Shown piece after piece: positions 30,531 to 42,537 of a stretch of 64,000 bases of DNA. Each line of letters begins with the position of its first letter. Positions within the stretch are counted from its first letter, which is position 1. A model generated the notes under the pieces. It saw nothing but the letters and a program-made list of their open reading frames with translations, made no database searches and was not told where the DNA came from. The translations under genes and the position numbers were made by a program. This DNA is from Cephalopachus bancanus (Eukaryota; Chordata; Mammalia; Primates; Tarsiidae), in contig JAPVLO010000044.1 in the NCBI GenBank assembly GCA_027257055.1, positions 4,154,001-4,218,000 on the forward strand. Direction: 5' to 3'.

Positions 30531-32437
30531 GTTGTTTTCTTTTTTATTTTTAAAATTGACAAATAATAATTGCACATATCCATGGAGTGTGCAACATTGT
30601 TATGTTTTGATACATATAACAGATAGTGAGCAGAGCAGGATAATTAGCATATGCATGATTTCAATGAATATAATTTCTTTATGTTAAAAGGTTCAATATT
30701 CTCCTCCTAGCTATTTGAAGCTCTATATTATTGTTTACTATAGTCAACCTACAGTGGTGTAGAATACTAGAACTTCTTCCTTGTATATAGCTGCAACAAA
30801 TCTCTCCCTATTTCTTCCTTCCTACCCTTCCCAGCCTCCAGTATCCTGTGTCTTATTTTTTAATTCATGAGATCAACTTTTTTTTTTAGTTTCCACATAT
30901 GAGTAAGAACATGTAGTGTTTAACATTCTGTTTCTGGCTTATTTCACTTAACATGTCGCCCTCCAGTTTTATCCTTGTTGCTGCAAATGACAAGGTTTCA
31001 TTCGAATAGTAGTTTATTGTGTAGATATATCACACTTTATTTATTTATTTGTTGTTGGATACCTAGGTTGATTCCATATTTTGGCTATTGTGGATAGTGC
31101 TGCAATAAACATGGGGGTACAGATGTCTCTTTGATATAATAGTTTCCTTTCCTTTAGATAAATTCTCAGTAGTACTATTTGTAGCTTTTTGAGGAAATTC
31201 CATACATTTCTCCATAGTGGTTGTACCGATTTACTTTCCTCCTGACAGTGTATAAGAGTTCCTTTTTCTCCACATCCTAATCAACATTTATTACTTTTAG
31301 TCTTTTTTGAGAATAGCCATCCTAACTAGGGTAAGATGATACCTCATTGTGGTTGTGATTTACATTTCTCTGATAATTGGTGATGTTGAGCATTTTTTAC
31401 ATATTTCTTGGTCATTTGTATGTCTTCTTTTGAGAAATGTCTGTTGATATCATTTTCCCATTCTTTTGTTTGTTTGTTTAAGTTTCTTCCATGTTTTGGA
31501 TATTAATGCTATGGCAAACTAGGAGTGTGTAAATATTTTCTTCCATTCTGTAGATCTTAAAGTTTAAAATAAAACTTTAAATATGTTAAGTGAAATTTTC
31601 CCTCTATTGATTGTTTCCTATACTGTACAGAAGGTTTTTTGCGTTCAATATAATCCCATTTGTTCATTTTTGCTTTTTTTTGCTTGTGATTTTGAGGACC
31701 TATATAATTTTCCCTAGACCAATGAACTAAAGTGTTTTACCTCTGTTTTCTTCTAGTAGTTTTGGCATTTTCGTTCTTAAATTTAAGTTTTTGCCCCATT
31801 CTGAATTGGTTTTTTTATAGGGTGACAGGTGGGAGTCTAATTTCATTCTTCTACATATGGATATCCAGTTTTTCCGGCATCATTTATTGAAGAGACTCCT
31901 TTCTTTAATGAGTGTTCTTGGTGTGTTTAAAAAATTAGTTGGCTACAGATATGTGGATTGATTTGGGGGTTCTCTATTCTGTTCCATTGGTCTATGTCTG
32001 TTTTTATGCCAGTATTTATGCTGTTTCAGACACTATAGCTTTGTAGTATATTTTGAGGTCTAGTAGTGTGTGACCTCCAGCTTTATTATTATTATTATTA
32101 TCATTATTATTTTTTTGCTCAGAATTGCTTTAGCTAGTCAGGGTCTTTTGTGATTCCATACAAATGTTAGAGAACTTTTTTCCCTTTCTGTGAAGAATGT
32201 TATTGGAATTTTAATAAGAATTACATTAAATCTGTGAATTATTATGTGTAGTATTGTTATTTTAACAGTTTTAATTCTTCTCAATTATGAGCATGAAATG
32301 TCTTTCCATTTGTATCTTCTTCAATTTCTTTGATCAGTGTTGTGTAGTTTTTCTTGTGGAGGTCTTTAACCTCTGGATTTAGATTGATTCCTAGGTATTT
32401 TATTTTTTGAAACTGTTGTAAATGGTATTGTCTTCTC
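30531..32437 (-). mobile_element. L1MA-like element, antisense, first part (3' UTR and ORF2)
   Basis: 3' end at left: 'tgttttgatacatataacag' and 'actatagtcaacctacagtg' (3' UTR), then 'catatgagtaagaacatgta', 'ttgctgcaaatgacaaggtt', 'ttggctattgtggatagtgc', 'tctgataattggtgatgttg', 'gacaggtgggagtctaattt' and 'gaacttttttccctttctgt' in ORF2 antisense order. Cut at about 32,437 by L1 copy 2. Resumes at 41,086 and again at 47,993, making it the host of a large nested stack. Confidence 0.86.
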
Positions 32438-32623
32438 TTTTTTTATTTTAAAGATGTGGGGTACAATTCAGGATTAGGTATACAAATGTTCATCATGAAG
32501 GTACCCTGTGGATGAGAAGTGTCCCCCTCCTTGGCAGATTCCCACTACTGCCAATCCCATCGCCCCCCCCCCAGCGGATTCAAACTACTGCCAATCCTTT
32601 TCTTATAGTATTATAATAGATTT

Positions 32624-34400
32624 TCAAGGTCTGTTTATGAGCAAAAACATGTGATACTCAGTTCTTTGTTTCTGTGATAGATCACTCAGTATTATAGATG
32701 CTAAATCCATCCAAGTTGCTATGAAGTTCATAATTTTGTCCTTCTTTATGGCTGCATAATATTCCATTGTATATATGTACCACATTTTTTTATCCAGTCC
32801 TTTTTTGATGGGCAGCATGGTTGGTTCCATATTTTTGCTATTGTGAACAATACTGCAATAAACAAATGTGTACAGGTAACTTTTTCACAGAGTGATTTGA
32901 GTTCCTCTGGGTATATTCCCAGTAGGAGGATTGTGGGGTCATATGGGATGTCGATTTTTAGATCTTTTAGGAATTGCCAAACTGTTTTCCACAGAGGTTG
33001 TACAAGTTTACACTCCCATCAACAGTGCAGAAGTATTCCCTTTCCCCTGCATACTCTCCAGCATCTGTTGTTTTATGAGTTACTAATGATGGCCATCCTG
33101 ACTGAAGTTAGGTGGTATCTCAGTGTAGTTTTAATTTGCGTTTCTTTGATGACTAGTGAGGCTGAGTATTTTTTTCATGTATCAGTTGACTGCTCCTATG
33201 TCTTCTTTAGAGAAGTGCCTATTCATATCTTTAGCCCATTTTGTAATGGGGCTGTCTTTTTTTATTTTTGTTTTTTTGTTTTGTTTTCTTTTCTTTTCAG
33301 CACGTTTGACTTCCTTGAAAATCCTGGATGTTAGGACTTTGTCAGACATACAGTTGGCAATTATTTTTTCCCAGTCTGTGGACTGTCTCCCTTGCTCTCT
33401 TGATGGTTTCTTTGTCTTTCCCTTGTCAGTTTGATGAGGTCCCACTTGTCTATCTTATCTCTTATGGCATGGACACATGGGGTTTTGACCAGGAATTAGT
33501 TGCCAGTTCCAATTTCGATAAGGGTGTCTCCTGCATTTTCTAAGATTCTTATAGGTTGAAGTTTTACATTTAGGTCTCTGGTCTATTTAAAGTTTATTTT
33601 TGTGTATGGTGATAAGTAGGGGTCTTGTTTTACTCTTCTGCATGTGGTCAGCCAGTTTTCCCAGCACCATTTACTGAATAAGTTCTCCACTCCCCAGTGG
33701 TTGGTGATGGAGGCTTTGTCAAAGATGAGTTGGTTAAGAAATTGAGATTTTGCTTCTGGAATCTCTATCGTGATCCATCGGTCTATATACCTGCTCTTGT
33801 ACCAATACCAGACTGTTTTGATTATTGTAGCTTTATAATAAAGTTTAAAGTCTGGGAGGGTGATACCTCCCGCTTTTTTTTTATGGTTGAGGATTGTTTT
33901 AGTTATTTGTGGTCGTTTATGTTTCCATATGAATTCCTGTATTGTTGTTTCTAGGTCTGAGAAGAATACTGCTGGTAATTTAATGGGTGTTGCAATAAAT
34001 CTATAGATTTCCTTGGGTAGGGTGGACATCTTAACAATGTTGGTTCTTCCAATTCATGAGCATGGAACATTTTCCCACTTATGTCATCTTTGATATCTTT
34101 GAGCAGTGCTTTGTAGTTTTCATTGTAAAGGTCTTTCATGTCTCTGGTAGGAAGATGCCAAGGTGTTTCATTTTTTTGTGACTACTGTGAATGGGATTGT
34201 GCTTTTTATTTGGGTTTCTGTTCATATTGTTGGTGTATAGAAATGCAACTGTCTTTTGCACATTTATTTTATACCCTGAGACTTTGCCAATGTCTTTTAT
34301 CAGTGCAAGGAGGTTTTCGACAGATTCCCTTGGGTTTTCAAGGTATAGAATCATGTCATCTGCAAAGAGAGATAACTTGACTTCCTCTTTTACTATTTGA
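32624..34400 (-). pseudogene. L1 copy 2 ORF2, C-terminal half remnant
   Basis: Frames read right to left. 34,136-34,354 follows the RT catalytic box and contains [10 protein letters not shown]. The RT box near 34,352-34,370 reads F-A-D-D-M-I with both aspartates intact. 33,583-34,029 covers the thumb and beyond: [14 protein letters not shown] and [11 protein letters not shown]. 33,182-33,445 carries [10 protein letters not shown], and 32,624-32,830 the final M-E-Y-Y-A-A-I-K-K-D. Stops and shifts separate the pieces. Confidence 0.88.
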
Positions 34401-34451
34401 TACCCCTGATTTCCTACTCTTGTCTGATTGCTCTAGCTAGGACTTCCAAAA

Positions 34452-35051
34452 CTATGTTGAACAGAGGGGTGAGAGTGGGCAGCCTTGCCTTGTTCTGGTT
34501 ATCAGGAGAAATGATCCCAATTTCTGTCTATTTAGCAATATGTTGGCTGTGGGTTTCTCATAGATGGCTCTTATTATTTTGAGGTATGTCCCATCTATGC
34601 CTAGATGTCTAAGGGTTTTTATCAAGAGGGGGTGCTTGATTTTATCAAAAGCTTTTTCTGCATCTAATGATATAATCATGTGTTTTTTGTTTTTACATTT
34701 CTTGATACATTTAATTACGTTTATGGTCTTATGGTTTATGATCGAATATTGAACCAGCCCTACATTCCAGGGGTAAAGCCTACTTGAGTGTATTGATAAG
34801 TAGGGGTCTTGTTTTACTCTTCTGCATGTGGTCAGCCAGTTTTCCCAGTACCATTTACTGAATAAGTTCTCTGTTCCCCAGTGGTTGGTGATGGAGGCTT
34901 TGTCAAAGATGAGTTGGTTGAGAAATTGAAGTTTTGCTTCTGGAATCTCTATCCTGATCCATTGGTCTATATACCTGTTCTTGTACCAATTCCAGGCTGT
35001 TTTGATTATTGTAGCTTTACAGTAAAGTTTAAAATCTGGGATACCTCCCAC
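34452..35051 (-). pseudogene. Chimeric 199-codon L1 ORF2 frame made by rearrangement
   Basis: The longest open frame in the window. Its first ~80 codons ([10 protein letters not shown] to R-V-K-Q-D-P-Y-L) are the ORF2 thumb/C-terminal block; codons from about 105 (I-N-V-I-K-C-I-K-K) are the RT palm block with [11 protein letters not shown] and G-C-P-L-S-P-L. In a normal ORF2 these blocks occur in the opposite order. The frame spans the junction of a ~345-bp duplicated segment and is an accident of rearrangement in a dead L1; expression is not implied. Confidence 0.88.
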
Positions 35052-35137
35052 TTTGTTTTCTATGGTTGAGGATTGTTTTGGTTATTTGTGGTTGTTTATG
35101 TTTCCATATGAATTCCTGTATTGTTGTTTCTAGGTCA
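34790..35137 (-). repeat. Displaced direct duplication within L1 copy 2
   Basis: 34,793-35,137 repeats 33,610-33,957 in the same orientation with few differences: both run from 'gataagtaggggtcttgttt' to 'ttgttgtttctaggtc'. The second copy sits where the L1 should read only a few bases between 'cctacttgagt' and 'atgatttttgagatg', about 1.2 kb from its source. Confidence 0.93.
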
Positions 35138-35708
35138 TGATTTTTGAGATGTGTTGTTAGATCTGGTTTGCTAGGATCTTGCTGAGAATTTTAGCATCTA
35201 TGTTCATCAAGGATATTTGCCTATAGTTCTCTTCTTTAGTTGGATCTTTACCTGGTTTGTGTATCAGTGTGATGTTAGCTTCATAAAATGATTTGGGGAA
35301 AGTTCCATCTTTCTCAATTACCTAGAATACTTTCAATAGGATTGGAACCAGTTCCTCCTTGTATGTTTTGTAGAATTCTGCTGGAAAGTCATCTGGCCAA
35401 GGGCTTTTTTTGTATGTAGTTTTCTTATGACAATGTCAATTTTCTGAATTATTCTTGGTAGATTTAGGATCTCAAGTTTTTCTTGTTTCAACCTGATTAG
35501 GGTGTGATGTCAGAAAGTCCTCCATTTCCTCTAGGTTTTCAAGTTTGTTTCCATACAAGTATACATAGTAGTCTCTGATAATCTTTTGTATTTCTTTCAG
35601 GTCAGTTGTGACTTTTTCTTTTGCATTTCTGATTGTGTTTATTTGGGCTTATTCTCTCTTTTTCTTGGTCAATCTAGGTAGGGGCCCATCAATCTTATTC
35701 ATCCTTTT
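35138..35708 (-). mobile_element. L1 copy 2 ORF2, middle part
   Basis: Antisense ORF2 from the region between RT and endonuclease: 'gtgatgttagcttcataaaa', 'gtagaattctgctggaaagt' and 'cagttgtgactttttctttt'. Ends at the left target-site copy of the next L1 (35,692-35,708). Confidence 0.88.
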
Positions 35709-37038
35709 TATTTCATGTCTTTTTAAAAATTTATTTATTTATTATAAAGTTGCGGGGTACAATTCAGGGTTAGGTATACAAACATTGGTCATGCAGCTAC
35801 CCTTGTTGATGAGGTATGCCCCTCCCTCCCCTAGCAGTGTTCCCCAACTGCCAGTCCCACCCCCCCTTCCCCTGACAGTTTTCCACTACTGTCAATCACT
35901 TTCTTATAGCATTATAATCGTTCAAGGTCACCTTATGAATGAGAACATATGGAACTCAGTTCTTTGTTTTTGTGATAAATCACTGAGTATGATCGACTCC
36001 AAATCCAACCAAGTTGCTGCAAAGTCCATATATTTGTCTTTCTTTATGGCTGCATAATATTCCATTGTGTATATGTACCACATTTTTTTATCCAGTCCAG
36101 CTTCGATGGGCAACACAGTTGGTTCCATGTTTTGGCTATTGTTAATAGAGCTGCAACAAACATATGTGCATGAGTATCTTTTTTGTAGTATGATTTGAGT
36201 TCCTCCAGGTATATACCCAATAGGAGAATTGCTGGGTCATATGGAAGGTCAATTTTTAGTTCCTTCAGAAATCACCACACTGCCTTCCAAAGAGGTTGTA
36301 TTAGTCTGCATTCCCACCAGCAGTGTAGAAGTGTTCCTTTTTCTCCACATCCTCACCAGCATCTGTAGTTGTTTGTTTTATTAATTATGGCCATTCTTAC
36401 AGGGGTTAGGTGATATCTCAGTGTGGTTTTGATTTGCATTTCTCTAATGATGAGTGAGGCTGAGCACTTTTTCCTGTGCCTGTTGGCCACCCATACATCT
36501 TCTTTTGAGAAGTGTCTATTCATGTCTTTTGCTAACTTTTTAAAGGGGCTGTTTGTTTATTTCCTTTAGGCGCATTTGAGTTCCTTGTAGATTCTAGATG
36601 TCAGGCCTTTGTCAGATATACAGTTGGCAAATATGTTTTCCCAGCCTGTGGGCTGTCTCCCTGCTCTCTTGATGGTTTCTTTGTCTTTGCAGAAATTGTC
36701 AGTTTAATGAGGTCCCACTTGTTTATTTTATCTCTTATGACCTGGGCACTTCGGGTTTGATCAGGAATCGGTTGCCAGTTCCAACTTCCATAAGAGTGTT
36801 TCCTGCATTTTCTAAGGTTCTTACAGTTTGAGGTTTTACATTTAGGTCTTTGATCCATTTAGAGTTAATTTTTGTGTATAATGATAGGTAGGGGTTCTGT
36901 TTCAATCATCTGCATGTGTTCAGTCAGCTTTCCCAGCACCATTTACTAAATAGGTTCTCCTCTCCCCAGTGGTTGTTATTGGAGGCTTTGTCAAAGATGA
37001 GTTGGTTGAGGAATTGCGGCTTTGCTTCCAGAATCTCT
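35709..37038 (-). mobile_element. 5'-truncated young L1 (copy 3) inserted in copy 2
   Basis: About 1.33 kb from 3' UTR ('ataaagttgcggggtacaat') to mid ORF2 ('cttccagaatctct'). The frame at 35,928-36,128 carries the final M-E-Y-Y-A-A-I-K-K-D block. Flanked by a perfect 17-bp target duplication, atcttattcatcctttt, at 35,692-35,708 and 37,039-37,055, and copy 2's ORF2 continues in register on the other side. Confidence 0.95.
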
Positions 37039-37055
37039 ATCTTATTCATCCTTTT

Positions 37056-38400
37056 AAAGAACAAGCTTTTTTTTTTGTTTAAATTATCTTTTCGTCTTCT
37101 GTGTCCCAAATTTGGGTCTTTAATTTGGTGATCTGGTTTCTTCTGCTGAAATTCGGGTTTTGGTGGTCTTGCTTTACTGACTTACTTAGGTGATTTTTTA
37201 GGCTGTTAAATTTTGTGATCTTTCCTTTTTCTTCATTTGCGTTTGTAAAGATATGACTTTCCCTCTTAGTACTGATTTCATGACATCCTAGAGGCTTTGG
37301 TAAGATGTTTCTTTGTTTTCATTTGTTTCTAGGTATCTTTTAATCTCAGTTTGGATTTCCATGTTAATCCAGGAGTTGTTTAGCATCATGTTATTTAGTG
37401 TCCATATCTTTGTGAGTTTGGGAGGAACTTTGTTGGTATTGATATTTCTTTTTATTCCACTGTGTTCTAAGAAGGTGCATGGCAAGCCAGGCTCAGTGGC
37501 TCAGCCTGTAATCCCTCGCCTTTGTGAGGCTGAGGTGAGTGGATTGTCTGAGCCCCGTGGGTTCAAAACCCGCCTGGATAGCGAGACCTCATCTCTACAA
37601 TACATCAAAAAATTAGCCGGACATGGTAGCGCGCACCTGTAGTTCCAGCTACTTGGAAGGCTGAGGCAGAAGGATCGCTGGAGCCCAGCAGGTCAAGGCT
37701 GCAGTGGCCGGGAGCAGCCACTGCACTCCAGTCTGGGCGACAGAGTGAAACTCCAACTCAAAAAAAAAAAAAGAAGGTGCATGGCAGTATTGCAATCTTA
37801 TGGAATTTGTTTATGCTTGATTTATGACTAAGGTTGTGGTCAATCTTAGAGTACATTCCATGCGGTGATAAGTAGAATGTATATTCTGTGGTTGTTGGGT
37901 GGAGATTTCCGTAGGTATCAACTAAGTCCATTTGGTCAACCATCATGTTGAGGTTCCAGATCTCCTTGTTGGTTTTTTGTCTTGTGTTCTGTCTAGGATT
38001 GTGAGTGGGTATTTAAGTTCACTTTCATTTAAGCCATGATAATGTTAGAGTCAATATCTTTTTTTAGTTTTCCTAGAAGCTCCTTTATGAAAGTTGGTGC
38101 TCCTATGTTGAGTACATATATGTTTAGGATGGATATTTCTTGTTGATGGATTGAACCTTTTATCTTTATGTAGTGACCTTCTGTATCTTTTTAAATTTTT
38201 GATAGCTTAAAGGGTATTTTGTCTGAGATTAAGATCATGACTCCAGTTTTCTTTTGTGTTATGTTCACCTGAAATGTTGTTTCAAATCCTCTTATTTTGA
38301 GTCTGTGAGTGTCCTTTCTGGTGAGATGAGTGTCTTGGAGACAATATATTGTTGCCTCATGATTTTTATCCATTTTGTCAGTCTATGTCTTTTCAGTGAT
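37056..38400 (-). pseudogene. L1 copy 2 ORF2 N-terminal (endonuclease) remnant, split by an Alu
   Basis: The frame at 37,288-37,485 contains L-E-H-S-G-I-K-R-N-I (the usual S-D-H-S block with altered residues), and 37,758-37,946 contains Q-M-D-L-V-D-T-Y and S-K-I-D. The frame at 38,191-38,373 is the start of the endonuclease, with C-L-Q-D-T-H-L where Q-E-T-H-L is usual, so the metal-binding Glu has become Asp. The Alu at 37,485-37,770 cuts the domain. Non-functional. Confidence 0.85.
37485..37770 (+). mobile_element. Young Alu inside L1 copy 2
   Basis: Complete dimer: 'gccaggctcagtggctcagc', a linker 'tctacaatacatcaaaaaat', a right arm with GTGGCCGGGAGCAGCCAC, ending 'gactcc'-type with 'ctccaactc' and an A-tail. 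Perfect 16-bp target duplication aagaaggtgcatggca at 37,469-37,484 and 37,771-37,786. It shares diagnostic changes with the Alus at 42,818 and 44,254. Confidence 0.97.
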
Positions 38401-38649
38401 CATTTAGTCCATTCAAATTCAGGCTGATTATTGAGATGTGAGAGTTTATCCTTGTCATAATGTTCTTATGGAGTTTGTTGTTTTTGCTGCTATTTGTTTT
38501 GTTTGTTGCCTTTCTTTTGATTTGGGGGTTGATTAATGTGTGTTTTCAGTCTTTTTTTTGCATTCTGGGAAAAGGCGTTGTTCTTGTTTTCCTTTCTTCT
38601 GTGTTTAACACTTTCTCAAGTGTTTCTTATAGAGCTTTTCTGGAGGCAG

Positions 38650-39700
38650 CATAAAATCTTAAGGATTGAATGTCTATGTAGGATTCTAACTTTCCATGAC
38701 TGATGAAGCTCACCTTAGCTGAGTAGGTAATTCTTGGTTGAAATTGTTTATCTTTGAGAACTTTGAAGATTGGGCTCCAAGCTCTCATAGCCTGAAGTGT
38801 TTCTGTAGATAAGTCTGCTGCTATTCTAATTGGTCTTCCCCGGTATGTAGTCTGACCTTTCTCTCTTACTGCCTTTAGGATTTTTTTCTTTTATACCTAC
38901 TACGTGTAGGTGAATTACAATGTGTCTAGGAGTTTATCTTCTCATTTGTTGTCTTGCAGGGGTTCTCTGAATCTCTTGTGTTTGAATGGTCACATCACTG
39001 ATGAGATGAAAGATGTTTTCTTGCATAATTTCACGGAATGTTTGTTCCAGTAGTCTCTGTCACTCTATCTGCCTCAGGGATTCCAATTAATCTTAGGTTC
39101 AGCCTCTTGAAATAATTGCTCATCTCTTGGCAGTTTTGTTCTGTCTTTTAAAACTTCTTTTCTATGTTTTTTTAAAGCAGGATTTATTGAGAGGACAGAA
39201 AAGTTTCCACAGTGGGAGGGGACTCCAGGGGGTTGCCCTGTTTTCTATGTTTTTAACAGTTTGGATTAGTCCATATTTTGTTCCTCAAGCTCTGAGATTT
39301 TTTTCTTCTGCTTGGTTAATTCTGCTTTCCATGCTTATCCATTTATTATTTATTTCATTCACTGTATTCTTTACTGCTGTTATCTCAGTTATCGATTCCT
39401 TCATTCTTTCCTCTTGTCTCTTCTCATTTCTATTTATTCTCTCTATTTAATATCTTGATATCTGGGTTTGTGGTTTGAGACCAGTCATACCGGGGGCTCT
39501 TTGCTGTTTGCATTCTGAAGTCTGTATTCTCAGTGACTGACTTTCCAGGGGTCTGTGTGAGACCCATATTCTTCCTTTGGTTTTTCTTCATTTGTGTAGA
39601 TTTTCCTCCCCCATTTTTTTTTACCTCTTCTTTAATTCTGTTGTTCAGAGTTGGGGCATAGTGTTGCTTTTGTTTGCACAATCTCCTAGTCTTCCTTATG
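38650..39700 (-). pseudogene. L1 copy 2 ORF1 remnant
   Basis: Antisense ORF1 C-terminal words ('gatgaagctcaccttagctg', 'attcttggttgaaattgttt', 'tttaggatttttttctttta') parallel 23,990-24,200 of copy 1. Upstream, the frame at 39,430-39,681 may cover the N terminus (Lys- and Asn-rich). An inserted or altered patch at 39,170-39,245 ('gagaggacagaaaagtttcc') has no match in copy 1. Frames broken. Confidence 0.75.
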
Positions 39701-40950
39701 TAGATCCTCTGGTTTTGCTCAATTCTGAAGCTGGACTGGGGGTGGGAAGGCTGTACTTTTTGCAGTTTTGAGATTTAATTGAGGGGGGAGCTGTGATTCA
39801 GAAACTATCTGCAGATCCTAGTATCTGCTGATGGGTGTGTGGGCCCCCTTGAACCCACTTCCCACTGTCTTACAATCTGTCCATGCAGTGGGGGTATACG
39901 TTTGGCCCTGAAAGAAAAATGAGGTAAGAAAAAGGGAAAGAATGAAAAAAGGAAGGAGGAAGATGAGAGGAAGGTGGAGAAAGAGAAGAAGAGGGAAAAC
40001 AGGTATACCAACTAGCAAACGAACAGAGACACGAAGATAGAAAAAATTTTTTTTAAAGCATGCAATCATACAAATACACAAACTGACAAAAAACATTAAT
40101 GTGCTCTCCCTCAATACACAAAAAGAAAGTCTTTAGAAAAGTATTAAAATAGCAGAAACAAAGCAAGTACAAAAAAAGTAATAGACAACAGAAAGAGAGA
40201 AGAGGAAAAAAAAACACCAAAAACTCACTCTGAGTTTGTTTCTATAACTTCAACTTCCTTTCAGCTCTGGTCTCTAACCCTTCCCCTCTGCTCTCAGCAC
40301 AGGCTATCAATGTGGGTCAAATGCCCCATAGACTACTGTGGGAGAAGGGTGGATCAGATCTGGACTCACCCATTTTGCTGCCACTGCTATCAATTCTCCC
40401 ACTCAAATTTGATGTGCCTGTTTCTGTTCCAGCATGGGGAGGGGTTTCTGTCTCTCCAAGTTTGATGAAAAAATAACCTCTAGATCCCAGGTTGGAGACT
40501 GGGTGGTGCTGGGCAGGACAATGTAGGTCTCTGTCTAGTCCCAGTACAGAAAAAATGGTGGGGGTTGGCATTTCCTCACTAGTGGTGGGGTTTCTTCCAA
40601 GTTCTCCATGACCTGCTCTCTCCATGAATCCTAGGGTCTTGTGCTGCTCTGCTGTCAAAGGTGATGGTGTGTGCTGGGCGCCAGGTGGTAAGGATCAGCT
40701 GTTTTCCACTATCTCTTCTCAGGAGAGCCCTGAGAACAGTAGATGGTCCTGTGCACCAGGGGCTCCAATCTCAGGGTTTTTGGGGGTTGCAGTCACTTCC
40801 AGAGGAGAGCCCTGGGTGCATGAACCCGAGTCTCCCTCAGATGAACTTTCTTTAACCCACCAACACACACCCACTTATGCAGAGAGTCTTTAAGGACACT
40901 CACTTCTGCAGAGACTCTTACAGTCTAACATGTTCCATTGCCATCTTGCC
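39700..40950 (-). promoter_or_regulatory. L1 copy 2 5' UTR
   Basis: Promoter-bearing 5' UTR of the lineage-specific L1, comparable in order with 25,000-26,424 of copy 1: purine-rich tract (39,910-40,220), then GC-richer blocks, then 'gcagagactcttacagtcta' and the 5' end. Minus-strand GGCAAGATGG at 40,941-40,950 is the YY1-like start. The promoter assignment is by homology; present activity is unknown. Confidence 0.78.
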
Positions 40951-41085
40951 AGAATTCACCTCTTTTTTAATGGAACATCATATCTGTTTATTGTATTTGA
41001 AATTAAAATACAGAGAGAAATATACAATTAGCCCATTACAGTGTTTGATACTGAGGAGATTCTCATTAAATATCTATAACTTGGC
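40951..41085. other. 135-bp non-L1 segment between L1 copy 2 and its host
   Basis: Lies between the 5' end of L1 copy 2 and the point where the L1MA-like host resumes. It matches neither, as far as I can see. It may be a 5'-transduced flank carried in with copy 2, or filler/older sequence at the junction. Confidence 0.55.
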
Positions 41086-41250
41086 AGGATTGCCTTCTTA
41101 ATTTCTTTTTCAGCTAGTTTGTTGCTCATGTATATAAATGCCACTGATTCTTTTTTTTAATTAATTTTGTATTTTGCAACTTATGAATTTCTCAGTTCTG
41201 ATGTTTTGGTAAAGTCATTAGGTTTTCCTATATATAAAATCATGTAGGCG
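41086..41250 (-). mobile_element. L1MA-like element, antisense, second part
   Basis: 'attgccttcttaatttcttt', 'gtttgttgctcatgtatata', 'tttgcaacttatgaatttct' and 'tatataaaatcatgta' continue the ORF2 of the element broken at 32,437. Cut again at about 41,250 by a plus-strand L1. Confidence 0.83.
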
Positions 41251-41252
41251 AT

Positions 41253-42537
41253 ACTCATGAAGATGGCTGATGTGAGGCAGCTAGAGTGTGTTTACCCTGT
41301 TGAGTAAACCAAGATAAAGAGAGTTTCCTCAGCACTCAGAGAGGAATGGGACCAGCAGCATGCCCCAAACTTGCCAAAGAAATAATAATAACCACATAGT
41401 GCAAAGAAGAGAAAAATCCATTGATTTGGGCTGAAATTAATCAGACTCTTACCTAGACCACCACAGATGACCAGCAGCCTCTGGACACAGTGGGAAAGGT
41501 GAGTGAGGGGAATTCAGTAGTTTTGTGCTCCTGCTGTGGACTTGGAGGAGTCCCCTGAGCTTTGCATGTCACTAGTCCCTCATAAGAAACTGCCTTACCC
41601 ATAGTTGTGCTTTACTGAAGTCCATATGGAGTGGTGCAGAAAAAAAGAAATCCCTGAGCAGCTCTAACCACCATGTCCCAGGAACTCAACCCTTGCAGGC
41701 AATGTGGCTGCTTTGTAGCTGACCTGGGAGGGAACGGTCCCCCAAGGGTAAACTTCTCTGCAATAGTTACTGGTAGATTGGGTTGCCTTGAAAACACCTG
41801 AAGCCCTTAGGCCAGTTGCACTTTGACATTCAAAAGGCAAATTGCCTGAGGCTAAGGCAGGAAGCCCAGGACTTGTTGCCATAGTAACCTTCCACTCCCC
41901 AGGTAAACTCTTCTGTGTCTATCCTACACAACACTGTTACCCCAATGGCTTTGGACTCCCTCCTAATCCTCACTAGGGTACCCAAGAGAGCACTCTTGTG
42001 AGATGCTTGACCTTCTTTCCCCCTCACACTCTTCTTAAAGACTCAAAACAGACAGAGAGCTTGAGTAATTCCCAGAGTCCTGCCCTCTATTTAGGTTTAC
42101 TGGGCACTTTCTTGGTATCCAAGAAAGTACACCAAGGACAAACCCCACAGCCACCATTTGCAGCTGGCTTCCTGTCAGCTTCACCTCCTGGCTGGAGTCC
42201 AACAGCATAGCCCACCACATCAGATATAATACCTCAGCTTTTTGGAAGGCCTGATCTCAAACCCCAGATAACTCCACTTACCAAGCCACTCCAGCACACA
42301 GGATGCTGCAAACTAGGTACCTAACACAGGACTGCCACAGCTAGCAATTGAGAAACTCACTACACTAAGGCTATATATAACCAAGGGAAACTTACAGTGC
42401 CTATGTCAGTCCTCTGCCAACCTCAGATAAGAAGAAATAGTCTACCCAAATGAGATGGAGTCAGAAAAATAATTCTGACAATATGAAAAAAACAGAGTTA
42501 TCCAACACCCCCCAAAGCACACACTAACTCTTCAGCC
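41253..42537 (+). promoter_or_regulatory. 5' UTR of the older sense L1
   Basis: GC-richer than its surroundings, with no continuous frame, from the L1 start to the ORF1 ATG. The AAGATGGC box lies within the first 20 bases, as in human L1 where YY1 binds. Minus-strand frames here (41,612-41,797; 41,664-41,882; 41,830-42,027) overlap in different frames without a domain. Inferred fossil promoter. Confidence 0.75.

Larger units (their letters stand above)
32438..40950 (-). mobile_element. Full-length lineage-specific L1 (copy 2), heavily interrupted
   Basis: 3' UTR from 32,438 ('ttttaaagatgtggggtaca'), ORF2 to about 38,400, ORF1 about 38,650-39,700, and a 5' UTR ending at the YY1-like box at 40,941-40,950. 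Interrupted by a displaced duplication (34,790-35,137), a third L1 (35,709-37,038) and an Alu (37,485-37,770). Subtracting these leaves about 6.5 kb, close to copy 1. Target duplications are uncertain: ggtattgtcttctc lies next to the 3' end and ggattgccttctta at 41,086-41,100. Confidence 0.9.

Noticed and set aside
34452..35051. 199-codon open frame as a possible novel gene
   Set aside because: It is wholly L1 ORF2 in a rearranged order, so I report it as a chimeric pseudogene.
37313..37642. 109-codon plus-strand frame
   Set aside because: Antisense of L1 ORF2 running into an Alu; no independent coding evidence.
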